Assembly (NCBI RefSeq): GCF_022601875.1
Contig: NZ_JAKVIP010000001.1
Span: 124,001 to 188,000, forward strand
Source: Chryseobacterium sp. SSA4.19
GTDB lineage: Bacteria; Bacteroidota; Bacteroidia; Flavobacteriales; Weeksellaceae
Reading direction: 5' to 3'
DNA length: 64,000 bases
The stretch's first letter is position 1. Every line of letters begins with the position of its first letter. The translations under genes and the position numbers were made by a program. This document shows, piece by piece, positions 50,179-59,561 of this stretch. The notes under the pieces were generated by a model. It had not been told where the DNA came from and did no database searches. It saw only the letters and a program-made list of their open reading frames with translations.

Positions 50179-50802
50179 TTAGATTTTATGCTCAAGTTTG
50201 ATTATTGAGCCTTTATAAAATTTCGTACAATCAAATAATTTCTTGAAATATTCATAGGTGTCATTATAAACAGGCTGTTCTGAATTTTTTGTACGGCATT
50301 GGTCTTCTGCAAAGGAGTAAAGATCTGTATGTTGATATTTCAAATCGGCTAAAATGTAATCTTCTTCTGTTTTTTTATCCATTAAAGCGGTAAAAAATAT
50401 TCCGTAAATTAAGAAGTTATTGAAGTTTTCAGAATCAATAACATGGCTGCTGTTAAGCTTGCCATGTTGTTCGTAGTCTGAAAGGATTTGCTGTAGTTGC
50501 TGAATATTCGCAGAAGAGGTGATTTTATAAAAGAGATCAATTCCGTGTATGAAAAGCTGGATTTTCATTTCTTCCTTATCTGAAGAATATTTTGAATCAA
50601 ACCAATTAAAAATACTCAGCAGTTCGTCTTGTGAAAGGCTTTCTATATTTTCATGAACTTTTTTCCGGATCAGCTCCAGGCTTGTTTTTTTGTCTTCTTC
50701 AAGAAATTTCAGAACCTGATCCTCTTCACGGCAAAGCTTGTTATACAAATTGATCTTTGCAGCAACAGGATTAACTTTTATGAAATAGAGCTTTTCTTCC
50801 AT
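50179..50802 (-). CDS. Protein of unknown function
   Basis: A 207-aa soluble, acidic, helical protein with no signal peptide and no known motif. It is rich in Lys/Glu and aromatic residues, with several Leu-rich helices (IQQLQQILSDYEQ). It converges on the TerD pair, 13 nt from the second TerD stop. Nothing points to a function. Confidence 0.65.
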   Translation of the reverse strand: MEEKLYFIKVNPVAAKINLYNKLCREEDQVLKFLEEDKKTSLELIRKKVHENIESLSQDELLSIFNWFDSKYSSDKEEMKIQLFIHGIDLFYKITSSANIQQLQQILSDYEQHGKLNSSHVIDSENFNNFLIYGIFFTALMDKKTEEDYILADLKYQHTDLYSFAEDQCRTKNSEQPVYNDTYEYFKKLFDCTKFYKGSIIKLEHKI

Positions 50803-50990
50803 ACTATTGTATACCTCTTATGACAGTATTTCCAAGACTAAGGTAGCGAAAAATTTAGATAATAGAACAGAAGCAGGGATCTGATAATTTTAGTAATCCT
50901 TTTTTTTTCTACATAAAGTGAATAATGGTAAGGCTTTAGCATGTTAAAATTAAATTAATATGCTGTTTTATGAACCAAAAAGAAATGTCT

Positions 50991-51374
50991 TTAATGTGAC
51001 TGAGGATCAAAATATGCTCTAAAGGTGAGAGGATCTTCCGTTTTTTCTTCTGCCGTTTCAATATATTCATGGTATTCTTCCGGATGCATTTGCATATAAA
51101 CCATAACGATGGACAGATTGATAAACAGATTCCTGTCTTCCGATCCGAAGTTTAAGGCCATCTCTAAATACTCCAGTGCCGTTTCATTTTCTCCCATATC
51201 CGAATACACTGCACCGATATTAATTAAAGCAGCCGTATTCTGAGGCTCAATAAGCAGAATTTCACCTAATTCCTTAATCAGAAGATCATTGATGGCATCC
51301 CAGTGATCTTCATGATCCCATCTCTTCGCCTGAAGTTTCTTTACGTTTTCTAACCGTTTGATAATCGTATTCAT
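50991..51374 (-). CDS. TPR-containing small protein
   Basis: A 127-aa soluble protein with two or three tetratricopeptide repeats. The clearest is NTAALINIGAVYSDMGENETALEYLEMAL, with the Ala/Gly/Tyr pattern of TPR helices. It likely acts as a protein-protein adaptor. No partner is identifiable from the neighbourhood. Confidence 0.8.
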   Translation of the reverse strand: MNTIIKRLENVKKLQAKRWDHEDHWDAINDLLIKELGEILLIEPQNTAALINIGAVYSDMGENETALEYLEMALNFGSEDRNLFINLSIVMVYMQMHPEEYHEYIETAEEKTEDPLTFRAYFDPQSH

Positions 51375-51483
51375 GATGTAAAATTACGAAAATGTAAATG
51401 CTTATTATTTCTAAATTTTATCTGCTATTAAAAATATAACCCAAATTATTTATAAAGTTATCTAAAGATTGAGATTGTTGACA

Positions 51484-51918
51484 TTATTTTAATTCAAAAA
51501 TAAGCGACATTCTTTCGTATTTTGCTTTCATCATAAGCTGGTCTTTCGATATCTGTACAGGTACTTTATTTTTGATATATTCAATCCCGGTTACATTGGT
51601 GTAATTGTTAGATCGATAATCAATATAGGTTAAAGAATTCCTGGGAAGTATAACCGATATTTTATTGTAATCCTCAATAATATAATTCAGCTTTGCTTTA
51701 TCATTTGCTTTTCTGAAATCTCTGAATTGAGTAACCTTACTGGAGATAAGCTGGATTTTATGTTGTAAATCTTCACTGTTGACATCTTTATAAAATGTTA
51801 ATGTTATTTTTTGATCTTCAGAAGTGAAATTCTGAATATAAAAATAGAATGGCATTGAACAGCTGTTCAGCATAAAAAGTAAAGAAAAGCTGATAAAGAG
51901 GTTGATTTTATTTTTCAT
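51484..51918 (-). CDS. Putative lipoprotein of unknown function
   Basis: A 144-aa protein with signal peptide and lipobox (MKNKINLFISFSLLFMLNSC, Cys20). The mature part is beta-rich (FYFYIQNFTSEDQKITLTFYKD), suggesting an Ig- or lipocalin-like fold. No named family is recognised. It is part of a minus-strand run of small unknown proteins. Confidence 0.7.
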   Translation of the reverse strand: MKNKINLFISFSLLFMLNSCSMPFYFYIQNFTSEDQKITLTFYKDVNSEDLQHKIQLISSKVTQFRDFRKANDKAKLNYIIEDYNKISVILPRNSLTYIDYRSNNYTNVTGIEYIKNKVPVQISKDQLMMKAKYERMSLIFELK

Positions 51919-52237
51919 GAATTAAGGTATCATTTGTAACTGTTTAAAATATTGACTTCCCAGGTTTATCATTTCTGTTATTTAAAAAATCAGATTTTCA
52001 TAAACCATGTTGCAATACTTCAAGAACTTTTTATTCAGAATTTTTCTGTTAATGATTTCATTTTCATTATTCCTTTTAAAGGGATGAAATATTATATTCT
52101 GTCGGATATCCGTAATAAAATGAGGCACATAATTAGGATAAAATCAGAACGCTAAATATCATGCTAAGAGAATTTCTTTTCCGTAATTCATATTCCTTAT
52201 CATTTTTTTCCGGTAATTATTTTCTCTTTGTGATTTT
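51919..52237. other. Gene-free stretch of about 320 bases
   Basis: The only frame, 51952-52155 on the plus strand (67 codons), has no coding character, no start signal and no homologue I recognise. The region should hold the promoter of the lipoprotein gene and the 3' end of the next gene. Confidence 0.5.
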
Positions 52238-52942
52238 TTATTTCGATTTTTTTATTTGCGAAAGAATAATGAGAAGAACTAGTCCTGCAATTCCCATGAT
52301 TACCATAACAAAGCTCGTGACGAAATTGTAAAATAAGGATCCCTGAAAATAAAACAAATCCGTTGATAAAAAGAATTTACTTTTCTGCGGATGTTCAGGA
52401 GTATAGAAAGCAATAAAATCTTTCTGTTCAATTTTCTCTGAAACTGATTTAGAAAATTCACTAACCAGCTTATCATGCTCAGTTCCGTTCCAGAAAGGAT
52501 AATATTTTTTTAAAACTTCAGATTCTTTATTTTTATATAACTTTCCGCCAGACTGATATTCATATTGGATATCCACGTAAGAATTTCCCATACGTTTATA
52601 ACCGCTGTCCCAGTCAGGAAGAGCTTTTATTTCTTTCGGATGAATCGCTTTCCAGTTCCAGTGGGATATTTTGAATTCCTGAATCCTGAGAAAGGGGGAA
52701 AGAGACATCACGATAATAAGCACCAGATAAACAACAATTAAAGTTATTGAAAATTTTCTGATAACATACAGAAAGCTGCTTTTTAAATATTTTAAATTCT
52801 TAAAATTAACAGCAAGGGTGATCAAGAAAGCATATAAAAAATAGGTTACAGGGTTTTCTATAAATACGATAAATATCATTAAGGCAGCAATCACTACAAA
52901 TCCTAAGAACGTAAAAAATGTATCTGTAAATTTTTTTATCAT
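52238..52942 (-). CDS. Membrane protein, possibly DUF3592-like
   Basis: A 234-aa protein with three N-terminal membrane helices (about 10-28, 34-46, 64-86), an extracytoplasmic domain (90-195) and a final helix (205-228). The central domain has VDIQYEYQSGGKLYKNKES and FIAFYTPEHPQKSKF, similar to the DUF3592 pattern (Y-x-Y-x-x-x-G-x-x-Y ... Y-x-P-x-x-P). Function is unknown. It precedes another membrane protein gene on the same strand by 25 nt. Confidence 0.68.
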   Translation of the reverse strand: MIKKFTDTFFTFLGFVVIAALMIFIVFIENPVTYFLYAFLITLAVNFKNLKYLKSSFLYVIRKFSITLIVVYLVLIIVMSLSPFLRIQEFKISHWNWKAIHPKEIKALPDWDSGYKRMGNSYVDIQYEYQSGGKLYKNKESEVLKKYYPFWNGTEHDKLVSEFSKSVSEKIEQKDFIAFYTPEHPQKSKFFLSTDLFYFQGSLFYNFVTSFVMVIMGIAGLVLLIILSQIKKSK

Positions 52943-52967
52943 AATATTGATAATTTACATTTAAAAG

Positions 52968-53528
52968 TTACATGCTCCATAAACTCCATTTTGATTGTAC
53001 TGCAGATGGGTTTATTTCTTTTAATTTGTTATAAAAATTAAGAAAATTCTTATTCCAGACTGAATAGTTATGGGCAAATTTAAAAGCGACTTCTTCACCG
53101 ATATTGTTAATTTTCACCTGCCAAATCCTGCTGTTATTGATTTGATAGGATGTTTTGCTGAGTTCCGTAATATCTTTTAAATCAAACTTTGCAGCCTGTT
53201 GGTTCTTATTGACAGCATAAAAATAATCATCATCAAAATAAAAATCATCTCCAGAGACTATCTTTTTTTCAAAGCCGAACAAAAATGGCTTGCCGGAAAT
53301 CTTATATCGCTCTCCGGAATTAAAAGTGCCGTATTCCAGATTGTTATTTCTAGGTATTGCTGCCGTAAAATATTTTTTATAAACTTCACGGACAATCAGT
53401 CCTCCCAGAACAAGCCCGGAGAGAGTAATGATAATCAGATACGTGTCACCTGTCTGTGACATGGTCAGTGTAAGTGTCGTAATCAATACTGCATAAAGAA
53501 ATACGTAGAGAATAATTCGTTTTACCAT
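52968..53528 (-). CDS. Membrane protein of unknown function
   Basis: A 186-aa protein. The start is set at the Met at 53528 (MVKRIILYVFLYAVLITTL) because it opens a membrane helix; the frame is open 16 codons further but those are polar and untypical. Two helices (about 5-20 and 25-45) are followed by a soluble beta-rich domain. The gene lies directly upstream of the DUF3592-like gene and is probably co-transcribed. Confidence 0.65.
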   Translation of the reverse strand: MVKRIILYVFLYAVLITTLTLTMSQTGDTYLIIITLSGLVLGGLIVREVYKKYFTAAIPRNNNLEYGTFNSGERYKISGKPFLFGFEKKIVSGDDFYFDDDYFYAVNKNQQAAKFDLKDITELSKTSYQINNSRIWQVKINNIGEEVAFKFAHNYSVWNKNFLNFYNKLKEINPSAVQSKWSLWSM

Positions 53529-53581
53529 GGAATATATTTTAAGATTCTCAATGCAAAAATTAATCCTCTCATGCATGGATA

Positions 53582-53609
53582 TAAAAAAAGCTTCTGAAAC
53601 CAGAAGCTT
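53582..53609 (-). terminator. Terminator of the M3 peptidase gene
   Basis: Arms aagcttctg (53588-53596) and cagaagctt (53601-53609) around aaac. The A run on the left gives the T tail on the minus strand. Confidence 0.85.
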
Positions 53610-53616
53610 AATATGA

Positions 53617-55635
53617 TTATCCGAACGCTCTTTTAAGCAAACTCTCTACTTTTGGTTCGCTGCCTCTGAAGTTTTTAAACAGTTCCATCGGGTCTTTTGT
53701 ACCACCCGACGAAAGAAGGGTTTTGAATTTAGCAGCAATTTCAGGATTGAAAATTCCATTTTCTTTAAAATACTGGAAAGCATCTGCATCCAGAACTTCA
53801 GCCCATTTATAAGAATAATATCCGGCGGAATATCCACCCTGGAAAATATGCGAAAAACTCGGGCTCATAGCAGTTTCAGGATTGGAAGGATATAATTGCG
53901 TATCTTTTGTATATTGGTCTTCAAATTCTTTTACGCTCTTATGATCAAGTTCTTCAACTTTTGAATGATAATTCATATCCAGCAATCCGAATCCAATCTG
54001 TCTCATGGTCTGATAACCTTCCATGAAATTCTTGGACTGTGCTATTTTTTCAATTTTTTCATCTGGCAGTATTTCTCCGGTTTTATAATGTTTGGCAAAT
54101 GTTTTTAAAAATTCCGGTTCATAACAGAAGTTCTCAAGAAACTGGGAAGGCAGTTCAACAAAATCCCATTTTACGGAAGTTCCGGAAAGAGAAGGATATT
54201 GCGTATTTGCCAATATTCCGTGGAGCGCATGGCCGAATTCATGGAATAAAGTGGTCACTTCCTGGAAGGTCAGAAGGCTCGGTGCGTCTTTCGTTGGTTT
54301 ATTGAAATTGCAGACGATAGAAATATGGGGACGGGAATTTTCACCATTCAATATATACTGGCTTTTATAGCTCGTCATCCATGCGCCGGCTCTTTTGCCT
54401 TTTCTAGGGAAATAATCGACATAAAGTAAAGATTTATATGTGCCATTTTCTTTTACTTCATACACTTTTACGTCTTCATGGTATTTTGGAATATCATCTC
54501 TTTCTTCAAATGCCAGTCCGAATAAGGTATTTGCCAAGCCAAAAACTGCATCCTGGACCTGATGTAAAGGAAAGTAAGGTTTCAGTTCTTCATCATTCAG
54601 GTCATATTTGGCTTTGCGGAGTTTTTCCGCATAAAAAGCATGGTCATAGCCCTGAATTTCTTCAATTCCGTCTTCTTTAGCCAGTAATTTCAATTCCTCA
54701 ATTTCTTTTTCAGCATAAGGTTTTGCCTTCACCAAAAGTTCGTTTAAAAAGTCAATCACTTTTGTCGGGGATTTGGCCATCCTTTCTTCCAGAACAAAAT
54801 CTGCATAATGGGTATAACCCAATAATTCTGCTTTTTGCTGTTTTAATTGAAGAAGTTCCATAATTAAATTCTGATTGTCAAACTCGCCGCCGTCGAAAGA
54901 TTTTTTACCGTTCGCCAGGGCAAGTTCTTTTCTCAGTTCACGGTTTTTCGCATACGTCATGAATGGGATATAACTCGGATACTGTAAGGTGACCACCCAG
55001 CCTTCCAGATTCCTTTCTTTGGCTTCTTCAGCATACTGTTCCAGAATCGCATCAGGAATGCCTGCCAAATCTTGTTGATTGGTAATATGTTTGAAATAAT
55101 TATTCGTTGAAGCCAGTACGTTTTGTCCGAACTGAAGTGATTTTAAAGATAAATCCATGCTGATTTTCTTTAACTTTTCTTTATCTTCTTCATTCAGCAA
55201 GGCGCCGCTTCTTACAAAGCCTTTATAAGTTTCATTCAAAAGCATTTGCTGCTCTTCATTAAGATTATATTTCTCTTTTTCATCGTACACTTTTTTAATT
55301 TTATTAAACAAAGCTTCGTTTTGAGAAATCTTTGAAGAATATTCCGTTAAAATAGGAGAAACTTCCTGAGCGATCTGCTGAAGCTCATCACTGGTTTCTG
55401 CCGAATTCAGGTTGAAAAAGATGTTGGATACTCTATCCAGCTGTTCTCCCGAATAAGCCAGTTTCTCAATCACATTTTCGAAAGTCGGCTCTTCCGGATT
55501 GCTGACAATGGCTTCGATTTCCTGCTCAGATTTTTCAATCAGTTCTTTGAAAGCCGGAAGATAATCTTCGTTTTTAATGGAGCTAAATGGAGCTGAATCA
55601 TATGGGGTAGTAAACGTTTCTTTTAAAATATTCAT
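53617..55635 (-). CDS. M3 family metallopeptidase (oligopeptidase A / Dcp type)
   Basis: A 672-aa cytoplasmic zinc peptidase without a signal peptide. The zinc motif is HEFGHALHG in TLFHEFGHALHGIL, and the third ligand Glu is in ELPSQFLENF about 25 residues later. The long all-helical N-terminal half and the conserved SLSGTSVKWDFVE loop, and GFGLLDMNYH near the end, fit oligopeptidase A / dipeptidyl carboxypeptidase. It trims short peptides from protein turnover. Length is normal (670-710). Confidence 0.95.
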   Translation of the reverse strand: MNILKETFTTPYDSAPFSSIKNEDYLPAFKELIEKSEQEIEAIVSNPEEPTFENVIEKLAYSGEQLDRVSNIFFNLNSAETSDELQQIAQEVSPILTEYSSKISQNEALFNKIKKVYDEKEKYNLNEEQQMLLNETYKGFVRSGALLNEEDKEKLKKISMDLSLKSLQFGQNVLASTNNYFKHITNQQDLAGIPDAILEQYAEEAKERNLEGWVVTLQYPSYIPFMTYAKNRELRKELALANGKKSFDGGEFDNQNLIMELLQLKQQKAELLGYTHYADFVLEERMAKSPTKVIDFLNELLVKAKPYAEKEIEELKLLAKEDGIEEIQGYDHAFYAEKLRKAKYDLNDEELKPYFPLHQVQDAVFGLANTLFGLAFEERDDIPKYHEDVKVYEVKENGTYKSLLYVDYFPRKGKRAGAWMTSYKSQYILNGENSRPHISIVCNFNKPTKDAPSLLTFQEVTTLFHEFGHALHGILANTQYPSLSGTSVKWDFVELPSQFLENFCYEPEFLKTFAKHYKTGEILPDEKIEKIAQSKNFMEGYQTMRQIGFGLLDMNYHSKVEELDHKSVKEFEDQYTKDTQLYPSNPETAMSPSFSHIFQGGYSAGYYSYKWAEVLDADAFQYFKENGIFNPEIAAKFKTLLSSGGTKDPMELFKNFRGSEPKVESLLKRAFG

Positions 55636-55850
55636 GTTTCATGTTTTAATTATAGTAAATGTAATTAATCGTTTTTATCCGACAGTTCAATGGCTCAAAA
55701 ATAATGCCTTGGCAAAAAGATATGACAAAATGGTTGGTGATCACAAATCTTGTCATAGGAAAAGTAAAGTCAGGCTTCAAATAGTTAATTTTGGAAGACA
55801 GGCTGAACAGCTCTGTCAATGTAAAATTTTAATTTAAAACAATGTAAACT

Positions 55851-56387
55851 ATGAAAACCATTTTAAAGATTCTGGGTATTCTTATTCTTTTGATTATTGT
55901 GTATGCAGTAATTGCCATGCTGGCCTTCGGTAAAAATTATCACTATGAAAAATCTTTGGTGATAAATGCTCCCAGAGAGAAAGTGTGGCAAAATATACAT
56001 TCGATGAAAGCTTTTAACCGATGGAATCCGTGGATGAAATTAGATAAGTCCATGAAAATTGTTTATACCGGAAATTCCGGACAAGTGGGAGATAAATATT
56101 GCTGGGACAGTAAAAATGATGACGCGGGAGCGGGCTGTCAGGAAATAAAAGATCTGGTTTTAAATGAGAAACAAAAAACAGAGATGACTTTTATAAGACC
56201 TTTTGAAGGGGAGTCAACTTCTGAAATTATCTTATCTTCTGAAGGAAATTCCACCAAAGTAACCTGGACCATGGATACCGAACAGGATGCAATGATGAAA
56301 ATAATAAGACCGATGATGGATTATCAGATGGGCAAATCTTATCAGGAAGGTCTGAATAACCTGAAAATACTGGCAGAAGCAAAATAA
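55851..56387 (+). CDS. SRPBCC (START/Bet v1-like) family protein
   Basis: A 178-aa protein with one N-terminal membrane helix (about 5-27, IIVYAVIAMLAFG) and a helix-grip domain. SLVINAPREKVWQNIHSMKAFNRWNPWMKLD is the polyketide-cyclase/SRPBCC opening, and YCWDSKNDDAGAGCQE and TSEIILSSEG lie in the middle. It is probably anchored to the inner membrane with the ligand-binding domain outside. The ligand is unknown. Confidence 0.87.
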   Translation: MKTILKILGILILLIIVYAVIAMLAFGKNYHYEKSLVINAPREKVWQNIHSMKAFNRWNPWMKLDKSMKIVYTGNSGQVGDKYCWDSKNDDAGAGCQEIKDLVLNEKQKTEMTFIRPFEGESTSEIILSSEGNSTKVTWTMDTEQDAMMKIIRPMMDYQMGKSYQEGLNNLKILAEAK

Positions 56388-56540
56388 AATAAATTCTTCA
56401 TCAAAAATTATCAGATGTAGGCTAATACTTTAATTCCATATATCAAACCGGTATACATTATTATCTCATTATCTTTATATTGCAGTAGTGTTTTTGGTTT
56501 CTCAGATAGTAACTATAGTTATTTAAAAAATATTATCTTT

Positions 56541-57008
56541 ATGATAAAGAATAGATTCATGGAGAAGATAATATTTGAAAAAAATAATATAAGAAATTAT
56601 GTAAAAGCCGTCATTGCTGAAAAAATTCAGAAACTTAAAAATTTCATGGAATTCACCCTTGAAGCAAGCCGGGATATTAAAAAAACTCCTAAATACGACA
56701 GCATGAGAGAAGAGATGCAGGAGGAAATTTACCAGATGCAACGTCAGCTGGCAGCTTTAAATGATTTGAAAAGAAATATGGCAAAAGTACTGAATAACTC
56801 AACCGAAAGAGTTCAGCTCGGATCTCTGGTAATTACCAACAAAGCCCGGTTTTATATTTCAGTTTCCCTGGGAGAGTTTTTTTTTGAGGGCGACCGTTTT
56901 TATGCAATTTCCCCTGAAAGTCCTATGGCCAGGACAATGATGGGAATGACATCCGGTGATGAATTTACTTTAAACAATATTTACCAGAAAATCGTAGAAG
57001 TATTATAA
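56541..57008 (+). CDS. GreA/GreB C-terminal domain protein
   Basis: A 155-aa protein. The first ~85 residues form a coiled-coil (EKIQKLKNFMEFTLEASRD...). The C-terminal half, QLGSLVITNKARFYISVSLG then AISPESPMARTMMGMTSGDEF, is the FKBP-like GreA/GreB domain that binds RNA polymerase. The coil lacks the conserved acidic tip DxxE of true Gre factors, so it may be a Gre-like modulator, not a cleavage factor. The start could be ATG 56541 or 56559 (MEKIIFEK). Confidence 0.83.
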   Translation: MIKNRFMEKIIFEKNNIRNYVKAVIAEKIQKLKNFMEFTLEASRDIKKTPKYDSMREEMQEEIYQMQRQLAALNDLKRNMAKVLNNSTERVQLGSLVITNKARFYISVSLGEFFFEGDRFYAISPESPMARTMMGMTSGDEFTLNNIYQKIVEVL

Positions 57009-57089
57009 AATTCTTTCTATACTAAAAACTTCAAATTTAATTTGGGCTTTTATTTTTATTTAGTACCTTGCAATGCAGAATACTAAACT

Positions 57090-57719
57090 ATGACATTTCA
57101 ACAATTAAGAACAAGTAAAATGAATCAGTGGGTCATAATCCATTTGCGCTATCTCGTAGGATTTGCCTTCATTCCGTCTGGATTGATAAAACTAATGGGA
57201 GAAAGATTCACCACCATCCATGCAGATAATCCGGTAGGATATTTCTTTGAGGCTTTATATCAGTCGGGAGCTTACTGGAATTTTCTGGGCTGGGCCCAGG
57301 TTATTGCCGGAATACTGCTGATTACCCAACGGTATGCTACTTTAGGAGCCCTTATGTTTTTTGCCATTCTGACAAATATCTGGATCATCACCCTAAGCTT
57401 ATCATTTAGCGGAACCTGGATCATTACTTCCTTAATGATGATTGCGGTAGTCATCCTGCTGATTTGGGATAAGCATAAATTGCTGCCAATCATTAATCAG
57501 AAATATGTCATGAATGATTTTTCCGAGCCTTCACGCTTATGGATGAATTCGGGAGTTATTTATGCTATCTGTTTTATAATGCTTTGCCTCATGGGGAATG
57601 TCAATGAAAACATCTATGCAAAATGGTTTTCCGTGATGTTGGCTTTGCTTGTTCTGGCTACTTTTGCTGTAAGTAACTACAGGGCATATAGAAATCGGAA
57701 ATTAATATTGAATGCTTAA
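57090..57719 (+). CDS. DoxX-like membrane protein
   Basis: A 209-aa protein with about five membrane helices (14-33, 60-80, 85-105, 110-126 and 150-200). YLVGFAFIPSGLIKLMGERF and FLGWAQVIAGILLITQRYATLG are typical of DoxX-like/DUF417-type proteins, small integral proteins often linked to oxidative stress or quinone-related redox steps. No redox motif is visible. It precedes a nitroreductase gene with a separate promoter. Confidence 0.82.
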   Translation: MTFQQLRTSKMNQWVIIHLRYLVGFAFIPSGLIKLMGERFTTIHADNPVGYFFEALYQSGAYWNFLGWAQVIAGILLITQRYATLGALMFFAILTNIWIITLSLSFSGTWIITSLMMIAVVILLIWDKHKLLPIINQKYVMNDFSEPSRLWMNSGVIYAICFIMLCLMGNVNENIYAKWFSVMLALLVLATFAVSNYRAYRNRKLILNA

Positions 57720-57753
57720 CATGATAAGTATGTGATAAATTAATTACATCCTG

Positions 57754-57761
57754 TAAATTTG
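57754..57761 (+). promoter_or_regulatory. -7 box of the nitroreductase gene, near-leaderless
   Basis: TAAATTTG ends 5 nt before the ATG at 57767. Confidence 0.58.
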
Positions 57762-57766
57762 CATCC

Positions 57767-58276
57767 ATGAACAAAGCAGAAATTTTAAAAGAAATCATAG
57801 AGCAGAGAAGAAGTATCTTCCCAAAAGATTATACAGATGCAAAAATTCCTCAGGATCTTATTGATGAAATTCTGAATTCAGCGATCTGTGCACCTAACCA
57901 TAAACGGACGAAACCATGGCGTTTTAAAATATTCAGAGGCGAAGAGAAGTCTGCACTGGCTTCGGAAATGCAGGCTATCTATAAAGCTTCCCAGCCCGGG
58001 CATCTTTTCCTGGAAAAAAAATACAATGACATCGGCTTTAAAATCAATAAAGCGGACACGGTAGTTTCCATTATGGTCAATTTCAGCGGAATGGTTCCCG
58101 AATGGGAAGAAATTGCTGCCGTTTCCATGGCGGTTCAGAACATGTATCTGACCTGTACTGCAAATGGTATCGGCTGTTACTGGAGCTCTCCTAAAATCGT
58201 TGATCATCTGAAAGAATCCTTAACCATTGAGGAAAACCAGAAATGTTTGGGGTTGTTTTACATGGGTGAAACTTAG
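57767..58276 (+). CDS. Nitroreductase family protein (short form)
   Basis: A 169-aa FMN-dependent oxidoreductase. The N-terminal IIEQRRSIFPKDY, with conserved RRS/R-I at the FMN phosphate site, and APNHKRTKPWRFK and GCYWSSPK further on, mark the YdjA-like nitroreductase group. The protein ends LGLFYMGET, about 15-20 residues shorter than many relatives that continue past the last strand. It may be a natural short form or slightly truncated. It probably reduces nitro or quinone compounds with NAD(P)H. Confidence 0.88.
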   Translation: MNKAEILKEIIEQRRSIFPKDYTDAKIPQDLIDEILNSAICAPNHKRTKPWRFKIFRGEEKSALASEMQAIYKASQPGHLFLEKKYNDIGFKINKADTVVSIMVNFSGMVPEWEEIAAVSMAVQNMYLTCTANGIGCYWSSPKIVDHLKESLTIEENQKCLGLFYMGET

Positions 58277-58367
58277 CCTTCTAACGGGTGATTCCTATAG
58301 GTGTATCTAAATGAAATATTCATCATCACACTCACCATGTAGATTGATAAATTGTTGCATTTATTGA

Positions 58368-58397
58368 TTGCTGCATTGGAATTTTTGATTATCTTTG
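58368..58397 (+). promoter_or_regulatory. rpsP-rimM promoter (-33 and -7)
   Basis: TTG at 58368-58370, a 19-nt spacer and TATCTTTG at 58390-58397: a full Bacteroidota promoter. The leader is about 45 nt and holds a short hairpin at 58415-58432. Confidence 0.75.
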
Positions 58398-58446
58398 CAC
58401 TCTTAAAATATTTAACTGGGACGAGTTCCCGTAAAATTCAAACATT

Positions 58447-59004
58447 ATGTCAGTAAAAATCAGATTACAAAGACACGGTAAAAAAGGTAAGCCTTTCTTC
58501 CACATCGTGGTTGCAGATTCTAGAGCAAGAAGAGATGGTAGATTCATCGAAAAACTAGGAACTTACAACCCAATTACTAACCCTGCAACTATTGATTTGA
58601 ACATTGATGCTGCTGTAAAGTGGTTAAACAATGGTGCTCAACCAACTGATACTGCAAGAGCAATCCTTTCTTACAAAGGTGCCCTTTACAAAAAACACTT
58701 ACAAGGTGGTGTTGCTAAAGGAGCTTTTGATGAGGCTGAAGCTGAAAAAAGATTCAATGCTTGGGTAGAAGCTAAAGATTCAAAAGTACAAGGTAAAGTA
58801 GAAGGTTTGGCAACTGCTAAAGCAGACGCTAAAAAAGCTGCTTTTGATGCTGAAACTAAAGTAAACGAGGGTAGAATTGCTGCTGCTAACCTAGCTGCAG
58901 CGGATGCTAAAGCTGCTGAAGAAGCTGCAAACGCACCTGCTGAAGAAACTACGGAAGGAGAAGCACCTGCTGCTGAGTCTGCTGAAGAAAACACTGAAGC
59001 TTAA
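58447..59004 (+). CDS. rpsP: 30S ribosomal protein S16
   Basis: A 185-aa ribosomal protein. Residues 1-80 are a normal S16 ([40 protein letters not shown]). The remaining ~100 residues are Ala/Glu/Lys-rich ([16 protein letters not shown], ending [12 protein letters not shown]), an extension common in Bacteroidota. S16 helps assemble the 30S 5' domain. RimM, which matures the same subunit, starts 12 nt downstream, so the two form an operon. Confidence 0.97.
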   Translation: MSVKIRLQRHGKKGKPFFHIVVADSRARRDGRFIEKLGTYNPITNPATIDLNIDAAVKWLNNGAQPTDTARAILSYKGALYKKHLQGGVAKGAFDEAEAEKRFNAWVEAKDSKVQGKVEGLATAKADAKKAAFDAETKVNEGRIAAANLAAADAKAAEEAANAPAEETTEGEAPAAESAEENTEA

Positions 59005-59016
59005 AAACAAAACCGT

Positions 59017-59559
59017 ATGCGTAAAGAAGATTGCTATTTACTAGGAAAAATCACACGCAGACACGGACTTGCGGGAAATGTTATCCTTAAACTGGATACC
59101 GATCAGCCCGAGCTTTACAATAAACTGGAATCAATATTCGTTGAAATCAACGGACTATTGGTTCCTTTTTTTATTGAAAGGTCATCATGGAGCAAATTAG
59201 ATGCTCTGAATATTTCCTTTAAAAATTCTACAGAAGCTTTGGTAGACCAATCTTTAGGCAAAGATGTTTACCTACCCCTGACTTCTCTTCCAAAACTTTC
59301 AGGAAAACAATTTTACTATCACGAAATCATCGGATACAGCATCCTTGACGAAAATGATAATGACTGTGGTGTTATCAGATCGGTAAATGATCAGACGGCC
59401 CAGGTGTATTTCGTTACGAATCTTGATGGAAAAGAAGTAGTAATTCCTATGATCAAAGATTGGATCCTAGAAGTGAACAGGGATGAAAGATTCATTAAAA
59501 TGCAGCTTCCTGAAGGTCTTATTGATGTTTTTCTGGTTCCGTCTAAAAAAGACGAGTAA
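59017..59559 (+). CDS. rimM: 16S rRNA processing protein RimM
   Basis: A 180-aa maturation factor that binds S19 in the head of the 30S subunit. The N-terminal RimM domain has CYLLGKITRRHGLAGNVILKL, and the C-terminal PRC barrel has YYHEIIGYSILDENDNDCGVI and IPMIKDWILEVNRDERFIKMQLPEGLID. It is co-transcribed with rpsP, a gene pair widely conserved across bacteria. Length is normal (170-190). Confidence 0.96.
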   Translation: MRKEDCYLLGKITRRHGLAGNVILKLDTDQPELYNKLESIFVEINGLLVPFFIERSSWSKLDALNISFKNSTEALVDQSLGKDVYLPLTSLPKLSGKQFYYHEIIGYSILDENDNDCGVIRSVNDQTAQVYFVTNLDGKEVVIPMIKDWILEVNRDERFIKMQLPEGLIDVFLVPSKKDE

Positions 59560-59561
59560 TC

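Noticed and set aside
51952..52155. Plus-strand frame of 67 codons
   Set aside because: No family, no promoter box, AT-rich random look.
57767..58276. Nitroreductase as a frameshifted pseudogene
   Set aside because: No continuation in another frame after the stop; a natural short form is as likely.
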